Notes under the pieces: generated by a model
Told to the model about the DNA's origin: nothing
Databases searched by the model: none
The model's input: the letters and a program-made list of their open reading frames with translations, nothing else
Assembly: GCF_000407145.1 (NCBI RefSeq)
Contig: NZ_KE136473.1
Coordinates: forward strand, 931,827 to 995,826
Reading direction: 5' to 3'
DNA from: Enterococcus caccae ATCC BAA-1240
Lineage (GTDB): Bacteria; Bacillota; Bacilli; Lactobacillales; Enterococcaceae
Length of the DNA stretch: 64,000 nt
Made by a program: the position numbers and the translations under genes
Part shown: piece after piece, positions 17,716 to 26,105 of the stretch
Numbering within the stretch: the stretch's first letter is position 1
Layout: every line of letters begins with the position of its first letter

Positions 17716-18558
17716 ATGATTCGATTTTTAATTTTAGTTGGCTACACGACTTTAATGATGTATTTACAGGTGTCAGGTAGATTAAACCAATATATAAATG
17801 TTCATTACCGTTATTTAGCCATTTTATCGATGGTGCTTTCTTTTGTTCTGGCAATCGTTCAGCTGATTTTGTGGAATAAGGAAGAGGATAAAAAAACGCA
17901 TGTTCAGCATCACCATCATGAACATGATCATGGGTTAAACAAACCTTATCAACGCGGAATTGCCTATCTTTTATTAGTGTTGCCTTTAGTTGTAGGGTTC
18001 TTATTTCCAACGGTTAGTTTGGATACTTCGATTGTTGAGGCTAAAGGATTTAATTTTCCATTAAGTAAGGAATCTGTGGGGGATCCAGATGTTGAGACGC
18101 AATATCTAAAACCGGATACTAGTATTTACTTTGATAAGACAGAGTATGATAAACAAATGAAGCAGGCTTTAACAAGATATATCAAAGATGACCATGTAGC
18201 CGTAACAGAAGAAAACTACTTGGAAGTGATCGAACTGATTTATAATTATCCAAGTGAGTTTATTGGTAAAACGATTTCTTATAAAGGTTTTGCTTTTAAC
18301 TCTGCAAAGGAAGAGCAAACCGAAGTGTTTGTATTCCGTTTTGGGATTATTCATTGTGTAGCGGATTCGGGTGTATTTGGATTATTGACTCGTATGCCTA
18401 AGGGTCAAACGTTTAAGAACAATGATTGGGTAGAATTGACGGGAACGATTCATTCTGGTTATTATGCCCCCTTTAAACGAGAAATTCCACTAGTGGATGT
18501 TACGAAAGTGAAGCATGTTGAGGAACCGAAAAATCAATATGTTTATCGTTCGTTTTAA
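17716..18558 (+). CDS. TIGR03943 family putative permease subunit (YcgQ-like, DUF1980)
   Basis: A 280-residue protein with N-terminal membrane helices (about residues 4-20, 34-55, 79-97), a cytoplasmic His-rich loop (HHHHEHDHG) between the second and third, and a soluble C-terminal domain of about 170 residues (from about 115), with stretches PSEFIGKTISYKGFAFN and FRFGIIHCVADSGVFGL. It pairs with the UPF0718 permease in Firmicutes. Two His-rich loops in the two partner proteins point to metal handling, but this is inference. Confidence 0.85.
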   Translation: MIRFLILVGYTTLMMYLQVSGRLNQYINVHYRYLAILSMVLSFVLAIVQLILWNKEEDKKTHVQHHHHEHDHGLNKPYQRGIAYLLLVLPLVVGFLFPTVSLDTSIVEAKGFNFPLSKESVGDPDVETQYLKPDTSIYFDKTEYDKQMKQALTRYIKDDHVAVTEENYLEVIELIYNYPSEFIGKTISYKGFAFNSAKEEQTEVFVFRFGIIHCVADSGVFGLLTRMPKGQTFKNNDWVELTGTIHSGYYAPFKREIPLVDVTKVKHVEEPKNQYVYRSF

Positions 18559-18559
18559 A

Positions 18560-18619
18560 AGAGATAATAACAAATACCCATGAAGGCGATTGCCCTCATG
18601 GGTATTTGTTATTATCTCT
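18560..18619. terminator. 24-bp perfect inverted repeat, probable bidirectional terminator
   Basis: Arms 18560-18583 and 18596-18619 are exact reverse complements over 24 bp with a 12-nt loop. They lie between the convergent ycgQ-like and GNAT genes. A T-rich stretch (18623-18632) follows a few bases later on the plus strand. Confidence 0.7.
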
Positions 18620-18625
18620 GATTGT

Positions 18626-19057
18626 TTATTTTTTCCAATCAAGCTGATACTCTAGCTCGCCTGTACTTTCGTCCGTGTGTTCGTTTGTAAGTTGAAACCC
18701 ATTATTTTGATAAAAATCATAGGCTTTTTGATTTTTAGCATAGACTGAAAGACGCAACGTATCTTGACTATATTTTGCTTCAGCCAACAATTGTCGGCCA
18801 ATCCCTTTATTGCGGTAATCACTCAAGACAAATATACCCGCAATATAAGTATCCTTCATCCCCAAAAAGCCAACGATTTTATTCTTTTCATAATAAACAT
18901 AAAGCTCAGCTTGAGGCAACTGTTCTTTTACAAGAGCAAGATTATCTTGCCAATACGCTTTAGCAATAAAAGAATGTGCGTCGTAATTAGCAGATAGCCA
19001 AATCAGTAATAGTTCTTCTAATTCCGTACTTGTTAAAGTATCTATTTTTTTGATCAT
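18626..19057 (-). CDS. GNAT family N-acetyltransferase
   Basis: A 143-residue acetyltransferase. The acetyl-CoA-binding motif is visible as DYRNKGIGRQLL (R/Q-x-x-G-x-G/A pattern), with the preceding strand YIAGIFVLS and the C-terminal AKNQKAYDFYQNNGF typical of the fold. The substrate cannot be predicted. Ribosome site aaaggataaagga. It follows the ThrE-type genes on the same strand after 87 bp. Confidence 0.85.
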   Translation of the reverse strand: MIKKIDTLTSTELEELLLIWLSANYDAHSFIAKAYWQDNLALVKEQLPQAELYVYYEKNKIVGFLGMKDTYIAGIFVLSDYRNKGIGRQLLAEAKYSQDTLRLSVYAKNQKAYDFYQNNGFQLTNEHTDESTGELEYQLDWKK

Positions 19058-19144
19058 TTCCTTTATCCTTTCTTATTTCGGATGTGAAAGAAGACCGATC
19101 GCACTCATTAACTCACCTCTCTATATGTTCTTTAAAAAATTACT

Positions 19145-19621
19145 TTAGTTTTCTTCTTTTTTTCTAATCAAACTCACTACATCTCGTTTTTCCCTAAAGT
19201 TGCGGATATTATGATTCAAAACTTCTGATAAAACCAAGCCTAAAGCAATTGCGCCTGCAATCATAATCGCTTGTACCATAGAAGCAATCGCTGTTTCGTA
19301 GTTACCAATTACTAAATTTCGAACAGCTTGATAAGCTAGCCCGCCAGGAACTAAAGGAACCATTCCAGGAATATTAAAAATAGTAACAGGTAATTTTAAC
19401 TTACGTGAACAAACGAAGCTAACGGCTGCAACACTTAGAGCTCCTAATAAAGAACCTAAAGCTGCATTAGCACCTAATTGGATCGCAAACCAATAAAACA
19501 TCCAGCCAGATGCACCAGATATACCACAAGCGATTAGTGAGCGTCTAGGTACATTTGTAATAATAGCATAGGCTGCTGCTGCTAAAAAACTAAAAGAAAA
19601 TTGGGTCAGTATACTAGCCAT
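19145..19621 (-). CDS. Threonine/serine exporter family protein, C-terminal membrane half (DUF3815)
   Basis: A 158-residue membrane protein with about four or five helices and the family stretch IFNIPGMVPLVPGGLAYQ. In many Firmicutes the ThrE exporter is split into two genes: this half and a longer half with the predicted hydrolase-like N-terminus. Export of threonine and serine is known for Corynebacterium ThrE; the activity here is inferred. It follows its partner by 52 bp. Confidence 0.85.
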   Translation of the reverse strand: MASILTQFSFSFLAAAAYAIITNVPRRSLIACGISGASGWMFYWFAIQLGANAALGSLLGALSVAAVSFVCSRKLKLPVTIFNIPGMVPLVPGGLAYQAVRNLVIGNYETAIASMVQAIMIAGAIALGLVLSEVLNHNIRNFREKRDVVSLIRKKEEN

Positions 19622-19673
19622 TTGATCACCTCCAAATTTTTAAAATGAACTGCTCTACTTTACGAAGAGAATT

Positions 19674-20426
19674 TTAATAGAATAACTGAAAAACAAATGC
19701 AATAGCAAAACCAATCATAGAGGCTGTCATCATCGCTTCGGTTCCTCTAGAAACACCCGATAGATAGTGACCAGCTAATAAGTCCCGTAAAGCATTTGTC
19801 ATTTGAACACCAGGAACCAAAGGCATAACACAGCCGATAATAATCATATCTTGATTAGCTCCTAATCCGATTTGACTACTGAGAATTGCGGCACAACCGA
19901 TAAAAAATGCAGCTAGAAATTCTGAAAGGAACTTGATTCTTAGCACTTTTAAACTAGCGTAATAAAGAATATATCCTATTCCCCCGATCAAACAAGTCAA
20001 AAGTAAATCAGCCCAAACACCGCCAAATAAAATCATGATCGTTCCACTCACTACAGCTGCGCTGATAAACCTCAGCCATAAAGGAAAAAACTTCCGTTCT
20101 TGTTCTAACGCTTTTAAGTGTTCTAAAAGTTCCTCAAGGGTCAAAAAACCTGTTACGTATTCTCTAGAAAGTTGATTGATTCTGGAGACTTTTTCTAAAT
20201 TGATCGAACGATTTAAAATTTGTACCATTCGGATAGTTGAAGTGCCGTCTAATCCTACGAAAAGCCCAGTTTGTGTAACATAGCTGACGAGTCGATAATC
20301 ACCTGATGCCAAAGCAATTCGACTCATTGTATCTTCAACACGATACATTTCTGCGTCACTTTCCAGCATAATTTTACCTGCAAGTAAGCAAGTTTCTAAG
20401 ACTTTTTCGATATCTATCTTTGTCAT
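19674..20426 (-). CDS. Threonine/serine exporter family protein, N-terminal half (DUF1212)
   Basis: A 250-residue protein with a soluble N-terminal part of about 115 residues (LLAGKIMLESDAEMYRVEDT, typical of DUF1212) followed by about five membrane helices containing GCVMPLVPGVQMTNALRD, which mirrors the PLVPG motif in the partner. The two genes together equal one full-length ThrE. First gene of the pair; the 228 bp upstream to the divergent DUF554 gene holds both promoters. Confidence 0.87.
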   Translation of the reverse strand: MTKIDIEKVLETCLLAGKIMLESDAEMYRVEDTMSRIALASGDYRLVSYVTQTGLFVGLDGTSTIRMVQILNRSINLEKVSRINQLSREYVTGFLTLEELLEHLKALEQERKFFPLWLRFISAAVVSGTIMILFGGVWADLLLTCLIGGIGYILYYASLKVLRIKFLSEFLAAFFIGCAAILSSQIGLGANQDMIIIGCVMPLVPGVQMTNALRDLLAGHYLSGVSRGTEAMMTASMIGFAIAFVFQLFY

Positions 20427-20654
20427 TTAGTTTCCTCGCTTTTTCGTTCTATTATATATCTATGATTAGTATAGTTGATTATGGTTAGAAAAAATAGCAT
20501 GGAATAGTAAAAATACTTTTTTCGATAAATCATGTTGCACAAATAGTTGAGTGTTTATTAATTGTAAGAATATTTAGAAAATAAATTATCACTTTATCTT
20601 AACTTATCGTATAATAGAAAAAGTATCGAAATATTAGATGATGGGGATGAACAA

Positions 20655-21353
20655 ATGATTTTAATTGGTTCTTTGATCAATGGGGTGGCAATTGTATGTG
20701 GTAGCTTGTTAGGAGCTGTTTTACGAAACATTTCAGAGCAAATGAAAGATACTGTGACAAAAGGAATTGGTCTGGGTGTGTTGGTATTAGGCATTCAAAT
20801 GGCTTTCAAAACAGACTCATTTATCGTGATCTTGATCAGTTTATGTTTGGGTGCCATGGTAGGAGAAGCTTTTGGGATCGAAAATAGCATGAATGAATTT
20901 GGATTGAAACTAGAAAAACGTTATGCAAAACCAGGTAGTAATTTTGCTGAAGGTTTTGTGACAGCTTCATTGATCTTTTTAATTGGTTCGATGGGAATCA
21001 TCGGTGCGATCGAAAGTGGTGTTGCAAACAATCATCAAACACTGTTTACAAAAGCCGTGATGGATGGATTTATGTCAATTATGCTGACGGCTACATTAGG
21101 GATAGGCGTTCTTTTTTCAGCAGTGCCCGTGTTTCTTTATCAAGGAATTATTGCATTGTTTGCTAGTGTGTTGATGCACTATATTCCTAAAGAATTGTTG
21201 GATTCATTAATGGAAGAGATCAGCGCGATCGGCGGATTGATGATTTTAGGGATTGGTTTAAATATTATGGGGATGACGAAAATCAGAGTTTCTAACTATC
21301 TGCCGGGAATTTTAATTTTAATTGGAATTATTACGGTACAGTTTTATGTATAG
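20655..21353 (+). CDS. DUF554 family membrane protein
   Basis: A 232-residue polytopic membrane protein beginning MILIGSLINGVAIVCGSLLG, as in Bacillus YdfK and E. coli YqgA. Family stretches GLGVLVLGIQMA, LCLGAMVGEAFGIE and GGLMILGIGLNIM are present. The function is unknown. A TATAAT at about 20611-20616 lies 40 bp upstream. Single-gene unit closed by the terminator at 21381. Confidence 0.85.
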   Translation: MILIGSLINGVAIVCGSLLGAVLRNISEQMKDTVTKGIGLGVLVLGIQMAFKTDSFIVILISLCLGAMVGEAFGIENSMNEFGLKLEKRYAKPGSNFAEGFVTASLIFLIGSMGIIGAIESGVANNHQTLFTKAVMDGFMSIMLTATLGIGVLFSAVPVFLYQGIIALFASVLMHYIPKELLDSLMEEISAIGGLMILGIGLNIMGMTKIRVSNYLPGILILIGIITVQFYV

Positions 21354-21380
21354 AGAAGAGAAAAAATTCTAAGAATCAAA

Positions 21381-21418
21381 CAAAAATGATGACAGCTAGA
21401 TGTCATCATTTTTGTGTT
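21381..21418 (+). terminator. Intrinsic terminator after the DUF554 gene
   Basis: Perfect 14-bp stem CAAAAATGATGACA / TGTCATCATTTTTG with a 6-nt loop; the T run is within the stem's 3' arm. Confidence 0.75.
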
Positions 21419-21452
21419 ATGCTCATTTTAGAAAGCCCAAGGAGTGATAAAA

Positions 21453-21842
21453 ATGACAATTCAATTAACCGAAAAAACAATCAAAGGCAAGAAAATCCGC
21501 ACAAATAATCAGTGTTTAGATGACATTATTTTTTTGTGGAGCAAAGTTCCAGCAATGCAGTTGATAGGAGAGTTTTATGCTGTTTATTCAAACTATGACA
21601 GCAATTTTAAAGGTGATTATGACTTATTAGTTGGAAATGAACAGGCAGAATTCCCAGATACTTCAGTTCTTCAAACAGGAGAATATGTGGAAATTCCGGT
21701 AGAGGTTGCCAGTCCAGAAGGAGTGGGAGCTACTTGGCAGAAGATATGGGAAGATACAGCATTAGAACAAAGGCGGACTTATCAAAGTGATGCTGAACAC
21801 TACAAAGAGGATGGAACGATAGTAATTTATCTTTCTGTATAA
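21453..21842 (+). CDS. GyrI-like/AraC effector-binding domain protein
   Basis: A 129-residue protein consisting of a stand-alone GyrI-like small-molecule-binding domain. Visible features are the strand IKGKKIRTNNQ, IGEFYAVYSNYDSNFKGDYDLLVG in the middle, and the C-terminal EDGTIVIYLSV. Such proteins bind hydrophobic or cationic ligands; a few hydrolyse cyclopropanoid compounds. No DNA-binding domain is present. The start is the ATG at 21453, 9 bp after aaggag; a GTG at 21444 overlaps that site. Confidence 0.75.
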   Translation: MTIQLTEKTIKGKKIRTNNQCLDDIIFLWSKVPAMQLIGEFYAVYSNYDSNFKGDYDLLVGNEQAEFPDTSVLQTGEYVEIPVEVASPEGVGATWQKIWEDTALEQRRTYQSDAEHYKEDGTIVIYLSV

Positions 21843-21847
21843 ATTAT

Positions 21848-21887
21848 AAAATCAGGATAGCGCATTGGGCGTTGTTCCTGATTTTTT
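21848..21887 (+). terminator. Intrinsic terminator after the GyrI-like gene
   Basis: Stem AAAATCAGGA / TCCTGATTTT followed by further T, with an inner GCGC/GCGT-like part. Confidence 0.75.
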
Positions 21888-21897
21888 AAGTTTTAAA

Positions 21898-21937
21898 TAT
21901 GCATAAATATTTATTATATTTGTATAAATTAATAAAA
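21898..21937 (+). promoter_or_regulatory. Two ArgR-like boxes upstream of argC
   Basis: Two adjacent AT-rich sites, TATGCATAAATATTTATTAT and TTGTATAAATTAATAA, resemble the ARG box (TNTGNATWWWWATNCANA). They lie just upstream of the -35 element of the argC promoter, where ArgR-type repressors bind. The match is partial in the second site. Confidence 0.45.
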
Positions 21938-21942
21938 AACCG

Positions 21943-21971
21943 TTGACTTATAAGGGTGGAAATCATATAAT
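21943..21971 (+). promoter_or_regulatory. Promoter of the argCBDF operon
   Basis: TTGACT (21943-21948), 17-bp spacer, TATAAT (21966-21971): near-consensus sigma-A promoter, 52 bp before the argC start. Confidence 0.8.
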
Positions 21972-22023
21972 ATGAAAAACAACACTCGTTAAAAACAAAA
22001 TAAATAGAAAAGAAGTGAAGTGT

Positions 22024-23055
22024 ATGAAAGTCTCAATTGTTGGTGTGACAGGTTATAGTGGATTAGAGCTATTACGATATCTTAGACAACATCCATATGT
22101 TGAAATTGTTTCAATTCATAGTCATTCGATGAATAAAAAATCATTTGAGTCGAGTTATCCGCATTTGAAGCAACTCATTTCACTCCCTTTAGAAGAAATG
22201 GATCCAGAAAAAATTATGCAACAAAGTGATTTAGTCTTTTTAGCAACGCCGTCAGGAATTTCTAAAGAATTAGCGTTACCGTTTATTCAGGCAAATTTTC
22301 CAGTGATCGATTTATCGGGGGATTTTCGTTTAAAAGAAATAGGTGCATATGAAGCGTGGTACGGATCAGCTGCGGCACCAATTGAGATAATCCAAAAATT
22401 TGATTATGGCTTAGCAGAATATCGTGAAAAGCCTCAATCGAACTGGATCGCTAATCCAGGTTGCTATGCTACAGCGGCAGAATTATCATTAGCTCCATTG
22501 TTAGTAGAGCGTAAACTGGAGTTAGATTCTATTGTGATGGATGCAAAATCAGGGATATCAGGTGCTGGTAAAGGACTCTCACGAATGACTCATTATTCCG
22601 AAAGCCATGATAATATGGCGTTATACAAAATGAATAGTCATCAACATATTCCAGAAATTATCCAGCAGTTAAAGAAATGGGAACCAACGCTTAACGCAAT
22701 TCAGTTTTCAACATCGTTGATTCCAGTGACAAGAGGTATTTTTTTAACAGCTTATGCCAAGCTAAAAGAAGCGATGACTGACGAGGAATTAGTTCAATTA
22801 TATGACAATCATTTTAAACATAATCCTTTTATCCGAATCCAAGAAGTTGGACATTATCCAGTAATTAAACAAGTTATTGGCTCAAATTTTTGTGATATTG
22901 GTCTGGCATACAATCCACAAATGAATATGATTACGATCGTAACCGTTATTGATAATTTAGGAAAAGGGGCTGCTGGGCAAGCTATTCAAAATTTGAATAT
23001 TTTTGCTAGTTTTGATGAACGATGTGGATTAGAACTTTTACCAATTTATCCATAA
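22024..23055 (+). CDS. argC: N-acetyl-gamma-glutamyl-phosphate reductase
   Basis: A 343-residue enzyme of arginine biosynthesis that reduces N-acetylglutamyl phosphate with NADPH to the semialdehyde. The dinucleotide-binding motif is GVTGYSG (residues 7-13) and the catalytic cysteine is Cys147 in ANPGCYATA. The typical LSGDFRL and GISGAGKG segments are present. The ATG at 22024 is chosen; an in-frame GTG at 22015 would add three residues. First gene of argCBDF. Confidence 0.95.
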   Translation: MKVSIVGVTGYSGLELLRYLRQHPYVEIVSIHSHSMNKKSFESSYPHLKQLISLPLEEMDPEKIMQQSDLVFLATPSGISKELALPFIQANFPVIDLSGDFRLKEIGAYEAWYGSAAAPIEIIQKFDYGLAEYREKPQSNWIANPGCYATAAELSLAPLLVERKLELDSIVMDAKSGISGAGKGLSRMTHYSESHDNMALYKMNSHQHIPEIIQQLKKWEPTLNAIQFSTSLIPVTRGIFLTAYAKLKEAMTDEELVQLYDNHFKHNPFIRIQEVGHYPVIKQVIGSNFCDIGLAYNPQMNMITIVTVIDNLGKGAAGQAIQNLNIFASFDERCGLELLPIYP

Positions 23056-23109
23056 TAACTATCTAGTAACTAAAAAATGAAGAATTGAAGAGCAGAGGGA
23101 GCGACAATC

Positions 23110-23862
23110 ATGAAGAAGGTTATTGTTATAAAAATGGGTGGAGTAGCCAGTGATAATTTAACAAAATCATTTTTTGAACAAGTCCAACATTGGCAAAAAG
23201 AAGGAAAAAAAGTCGTGATCGTACATGGGGGTGGGCATTATATTTCTGAAATGATGCAACGGCTGAATGTCCCTGTAATGATTCATGACGGGTTACGGGT
23301 CACAACGGAAGAAACACTAAAAATCTCTCAAATGGTTCTCATTGGTCAAGTTCAGCCGATGATCACAACGTATTTTCAACAAGAAGGTTTCTCAGTTGTT
23401 GGATTAAATGCATCATGTGGTCAACTTATTACGGGAACGTTTCTTGATAAATCTACATTAGGAGCAGTAGGAGAGGTCAAAGAAGTAGACACTGAATTAT
23501 TGGAGCATTTACTTGAGGCAAAACATATTCCGATCATTGCACCATTGGGATTAACAGAAACAGGAGAGTGGTTAAATATTAATGCAGACCACGTAGCGTG
23601 TAAAGTAGCAGAAGAATTACAAGCTGAAAAATTGTATTTATTGACAGATGTTCCTGGCGTGAAGAAAGAGAATCAGTGGTTGAAAGAAATTACGACGAAT
23701 GATGTTTCTAAGTTAAAAACAGCAAAAATCATCAAAGGCGGTATGTTACCTAAACTAGAAAGTGCTGTAGCAGCCATCAAAGGTGGAGTAAAAGAAGTAC
23801 ATATCACAAACAAACTACAACATGCTGGCACACTGATCAAGTCCAAGGAGGTATATGCATGA
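23110..23862 (+). CDS. argB: N-acetylglutamate kinase
   Basis: A 250-residue amino-acid kinase that phosphorylates N-acetylglutamate. The N-terminal KMGG, the VIVHGGG substrate loop, the INADHVACKVAEEL segment and KGGMLPKLESA near the end are all typical. It ends in an ATGA overlap with argD, so the two are translationally coupled. The short form without the N-terminal helix of arginine-inhibited hexameric enzymes suggests the arginine-insensitive dimeric type, an inference. Confidence 0.94.
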   Translation: MKKVIVIKMGGVASDNLTKSFFEQVQHWQKEGKKVVIVHGGGHYISEMMQRLNVPVMIHDGLRVTTEETLKISQMVLIGQVQPMITTYFQQEGFSVVGLNASCGQLITGTFLDKSTLGAVGEVKEVDTELLEHLLEAKHIPIIAPLGLTETGEWLNINADHVACKVAEELQAEKLYLLTDVPGVKKENQWLKEITTNDVSKLKTAKIIKGGMLPKLESAVAAIKGGVKEVHITNKLQHAGTLIKSKEVYA

Positions 23863-25046
23863 GTTATTTATTTCCAAATTATCAAAGAAAAGAACTGGAA
23901 TTGATCGAGGGTTCTCATTGTACACTGACTGATCATACCGGAAAACAATACCTAGATTTTACCAGTGGTATTGGCGTCATGAATTTAGGTTACAATGATC
24001 CTGAATTGAATCAAGTACTGTTGGATCAAGCTAGTCTTTTATGGCATACCCCTAATTTATATGAAAACGGTCTACAAGAGAAAACAGCTGAGAAATTAGC
24101 AAATAACAAAGAGTATGTCAGCTTTTTTTGTAATAGTGGAGCAGAGGCCAATGAAGCAGCAATCAAATTAGCACGTAAGGCAACAGGGAAGAGCAAAATT
24201 ATTACCTTTACAAATTCGTTTCATGGTCGAACATATGGGGCGATGAGCGCTACGGGTCAAGAAAGTATTCACGTTGGATTTGAGCCGTTAGTACCAGAGT
24301 TTGTTTACGTACCTTTTAATGAAATCGACCCTTTAAAAGCGGCGATCGACCAACAGACAGCAGCTGTGATGCTGGAATTGGTTCAGGGGGAAGGGGGGAT
24401 TTTGCCTGCAGAGGAATCATGGGTTCAAGCTGTACAAGCACTTTGTGATGCGTTTAATGTGTTGTTGATCGTGGACGAAATTCAAACTGGCATCGGTCGA
24501 ACAGGCACTCTTTATGCGTATGAACAGTATCAGATTGAACCTGATATTTTTACCTTGGCAAAAGGGTTAGGAAATGGAATTCCCGTTGGTGCGATGCTTG
24601 GTAAGGCTAGCCTAGCAGAATTTTTTGGACCTGGCACTCACGGTTCTACTTTTGGAGGAAACAAACTGGCGATGAGTGTAGCATGTAAAGTTGTAGAGCG
24701 AATTAATAAGCCAGCTTTTTTACACGAAGTGCAAGCTAGAGCCCAGCAGTTATTTAGCGGCTTACTCAAAATGACAGAAAAAAATCAACTGGTCAAAACT
24801 GTTCGTGGTAAAGGTCTAATGATCGGTATTGAGTTAGCAGATCAACAAACATTAATCTATGTTTTAGATCAGTTAGAGGCAAATGGACTGCTCGCATTAA
24901 AAGCAGGTCAAACGGTTTTACGATTGTTACCGCCATTAACAATTACAGAAAAGGAAATGAGTCATGGTCTAAATATTATTGAAAAAGTGTTAAATGAGTT
25001 AGTTTCACAGGACAGCTTTTTTGAAAAAGGAGAAGGAGTAAAATGA
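23859..25046 (+). CDS. argD: Acetylornithine aminotransferase
   Basis: A 395-residue class III PLP-dependent transaminase that makes N-acetylornithine from the semialdehyde and glutamate. Landmarks are NSGAEANEAAIKLAR, SFHGRTYGAMS, the VDEIQTGIGRTG block and the PLP lysine at Lys235 in TLAKGLGNG. It overlaps argB and argF by 4 bp each. Its role as ArgD rather than another ornithine transaminase follows from the operon. Confidence 0.94.
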   Translation: MSYLFPNYQRKELELIEGSHCTLTDHTGKQYLDFTSGIGVMNLGYNDPELNQVLLDQASLLWHTPNLYENGLQEKTAEKLANNKEYVSFFCNSGAEANEAAIKLARKATGKSKIITFTNSFHGRTYGAMSATGQESIHVGFEPLVPEFVYVPFNEIDPLKAAIDQQTAAVMLELVQGEGGILPAEESWVQAVQALCDAFNVLLIVDEIQTGIGRTGTLYAYEQYQIEPDIFTLAKGLGNGIPVGAMLGKASLAEFFGPGTHGSTFGGNKLAMSVACKVVERINKPAFLHEVQARAQQLFSGLLKMTEKNQLVKTVRGKGLMIGIELADQQTLIYVLDQLEANGLLALKAGQTVLRLLPPLTITEKEMSHGLNIIEKVLNELVSQDSFFEKGEGVK

Positions 25047-25975
25047 ATTCTATGTATGGTAGAAATATTTTAAACTTAACAGAGTTAAGCAAAGAAGAGA
25101 TTTTATCGATCATCAAACTAGCGATAGAGATAAAAGCTAAACCTGAAGCTTACCGAGGTATTTTAGCTGGGAAAATAATAGCCATGATTTTTGAAAAAAA
25201 TAGTACCCGGACACGTGTATCGTTTGAAGCAGGCATTATTCAACTTGGTGGGCAAGCAATCATTTTAGATTCTAAAAATACACAAATGGGACGTGGAGAA
25301 CCAATTAAGGATACTGCTAACGTCATGTCTAGTTACGTAGATGCAATTATGATTCGTACTTTTTCAGATCAAATGGTTACAGAATTAGCTGAGGCGTCAT
25401 CAATTCCAGTGATCAATGGATTAACTGATGATCATCATCCTTGTCAGATTCTCGCAGATTTCCAAACGATTTATGAGCAAAAAGGGCAGTTGGAAGGAAT
25501 TAAATTAGCTTATATCGGTGATGGTAATAATATGGCTCATTCATTTTTGATAGGTGGAAGTTTGGTTGGAATGGACATAACGATCGCAACGCCTAAAGGG
25601 TATGAACCAAAAGCAGAAATTGTTACACTTGCAAAAGAAAATGCTAAAGTAAGTGGTAGTAAAATTGAAATCTTAACAGATCCAGAACAGGCAGCAAAAA
25701 ATGCTGATGTTCTAGTAACGGATGTTTGGGCGAGTATGGGGGATGAATCAGAACAAAAAGAACGAGCAGAAATCTTCAAATCATTCCAAGTTAATAATCG
25801 ATTAACTGCTCAAGCCAAAAAAGACTATCTATTTTTACATTGCCTTCCCGCTCACAGAGGGGAAGAGGTGACCACAGATATTATCGATGGGATCCATTCA
25901 GCAATTTACCAAGAAGCAGCTAATCGACTTCATGCGCAAAAAGCCTTAATGGTCAAAGTGATGGCTAAGCTTTAA
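25043..25975 (+). CDS. argF: Ornithine carbamoyltransferase (anabolic)
   Basis: A 310-residue enzyme that makes citrulline from ornithine and carbamoyl phosphate. The carbamoyl-phosphate motif STRTR is at residues 54-58; HHPCQ and HCLPAHRGEE carry the other active-site residues. The operon setting marks it as the biosynthetic enzyme and not the arginine-deiminase ArcB, which normally lies beside arcA and arcC. Last gene of the operon; repeat copy B with a terminator follows within 15 bp. Confidence 0.94.
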   Translation: MNSMYGRNILNLTELSKEEILSIIKLAIEIKAKPEAYRGILAGKIIAMIFEKNSTRTRVSFEAGIIQLGGQAIILDSKNTQMGRGEPIKDTANVMSSYVDAIMIRTFSDQMVTELAEASSIPVINGLTDDHHPCQILADFQTIYEQKGQLEGIKLAYIGDGNNMAHSFLIGGSLVGMDITIATPKGYEPKAEIVTLAKENAKVSGSKIEILTDPEQAAKNADVLVTDVWASMGDESEQKERAEIFKSFQVNNRLTAQAKKDYLFLHCLPAHRGEEVTTDIIDGIHSAIYQEAANRLHAQKALMVKVMAKL

Positions 25976-25988
25976 AAAGTGAAGAAGA

Positions 25989-26105
25989 TTGTGACAGAAG
26001 TGTCTAATCCCGAGAAATAGGAAGGGATTGCTTCTGCTCGCACCGTTTATCTGGATTCCACCTGAGTGGGATATGACTCGAAGAGTTATGTCCTACTTTT
26101 TTATT
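25989..26105 (+). repeat. Interspersed intergenic repeat, copy B (internally deleted)
   Basis: Begins gtgacagaagtgtctaatcc, then goes directly to ggaagggattgcttctgc, so the middle block present in copies A and C (caagtaggt to cagcttatttcc) is missing. The rest, including the terminal hairpin, matches copy A closely. It lies directly downstream of argF in sense orientation, and its end abuts the 3' end of the decayed methyltransferase gene on the other strand. Confidence 0.8.
26064..26105 (+). terminator. Terminator hairpin closing repeat copy B
   Basis: A 15-bp stem with three G.U pairs (26065-26079 with 26083-26097), loop GAA, then T7. It ends the arg operon. Confidence 0.8.
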
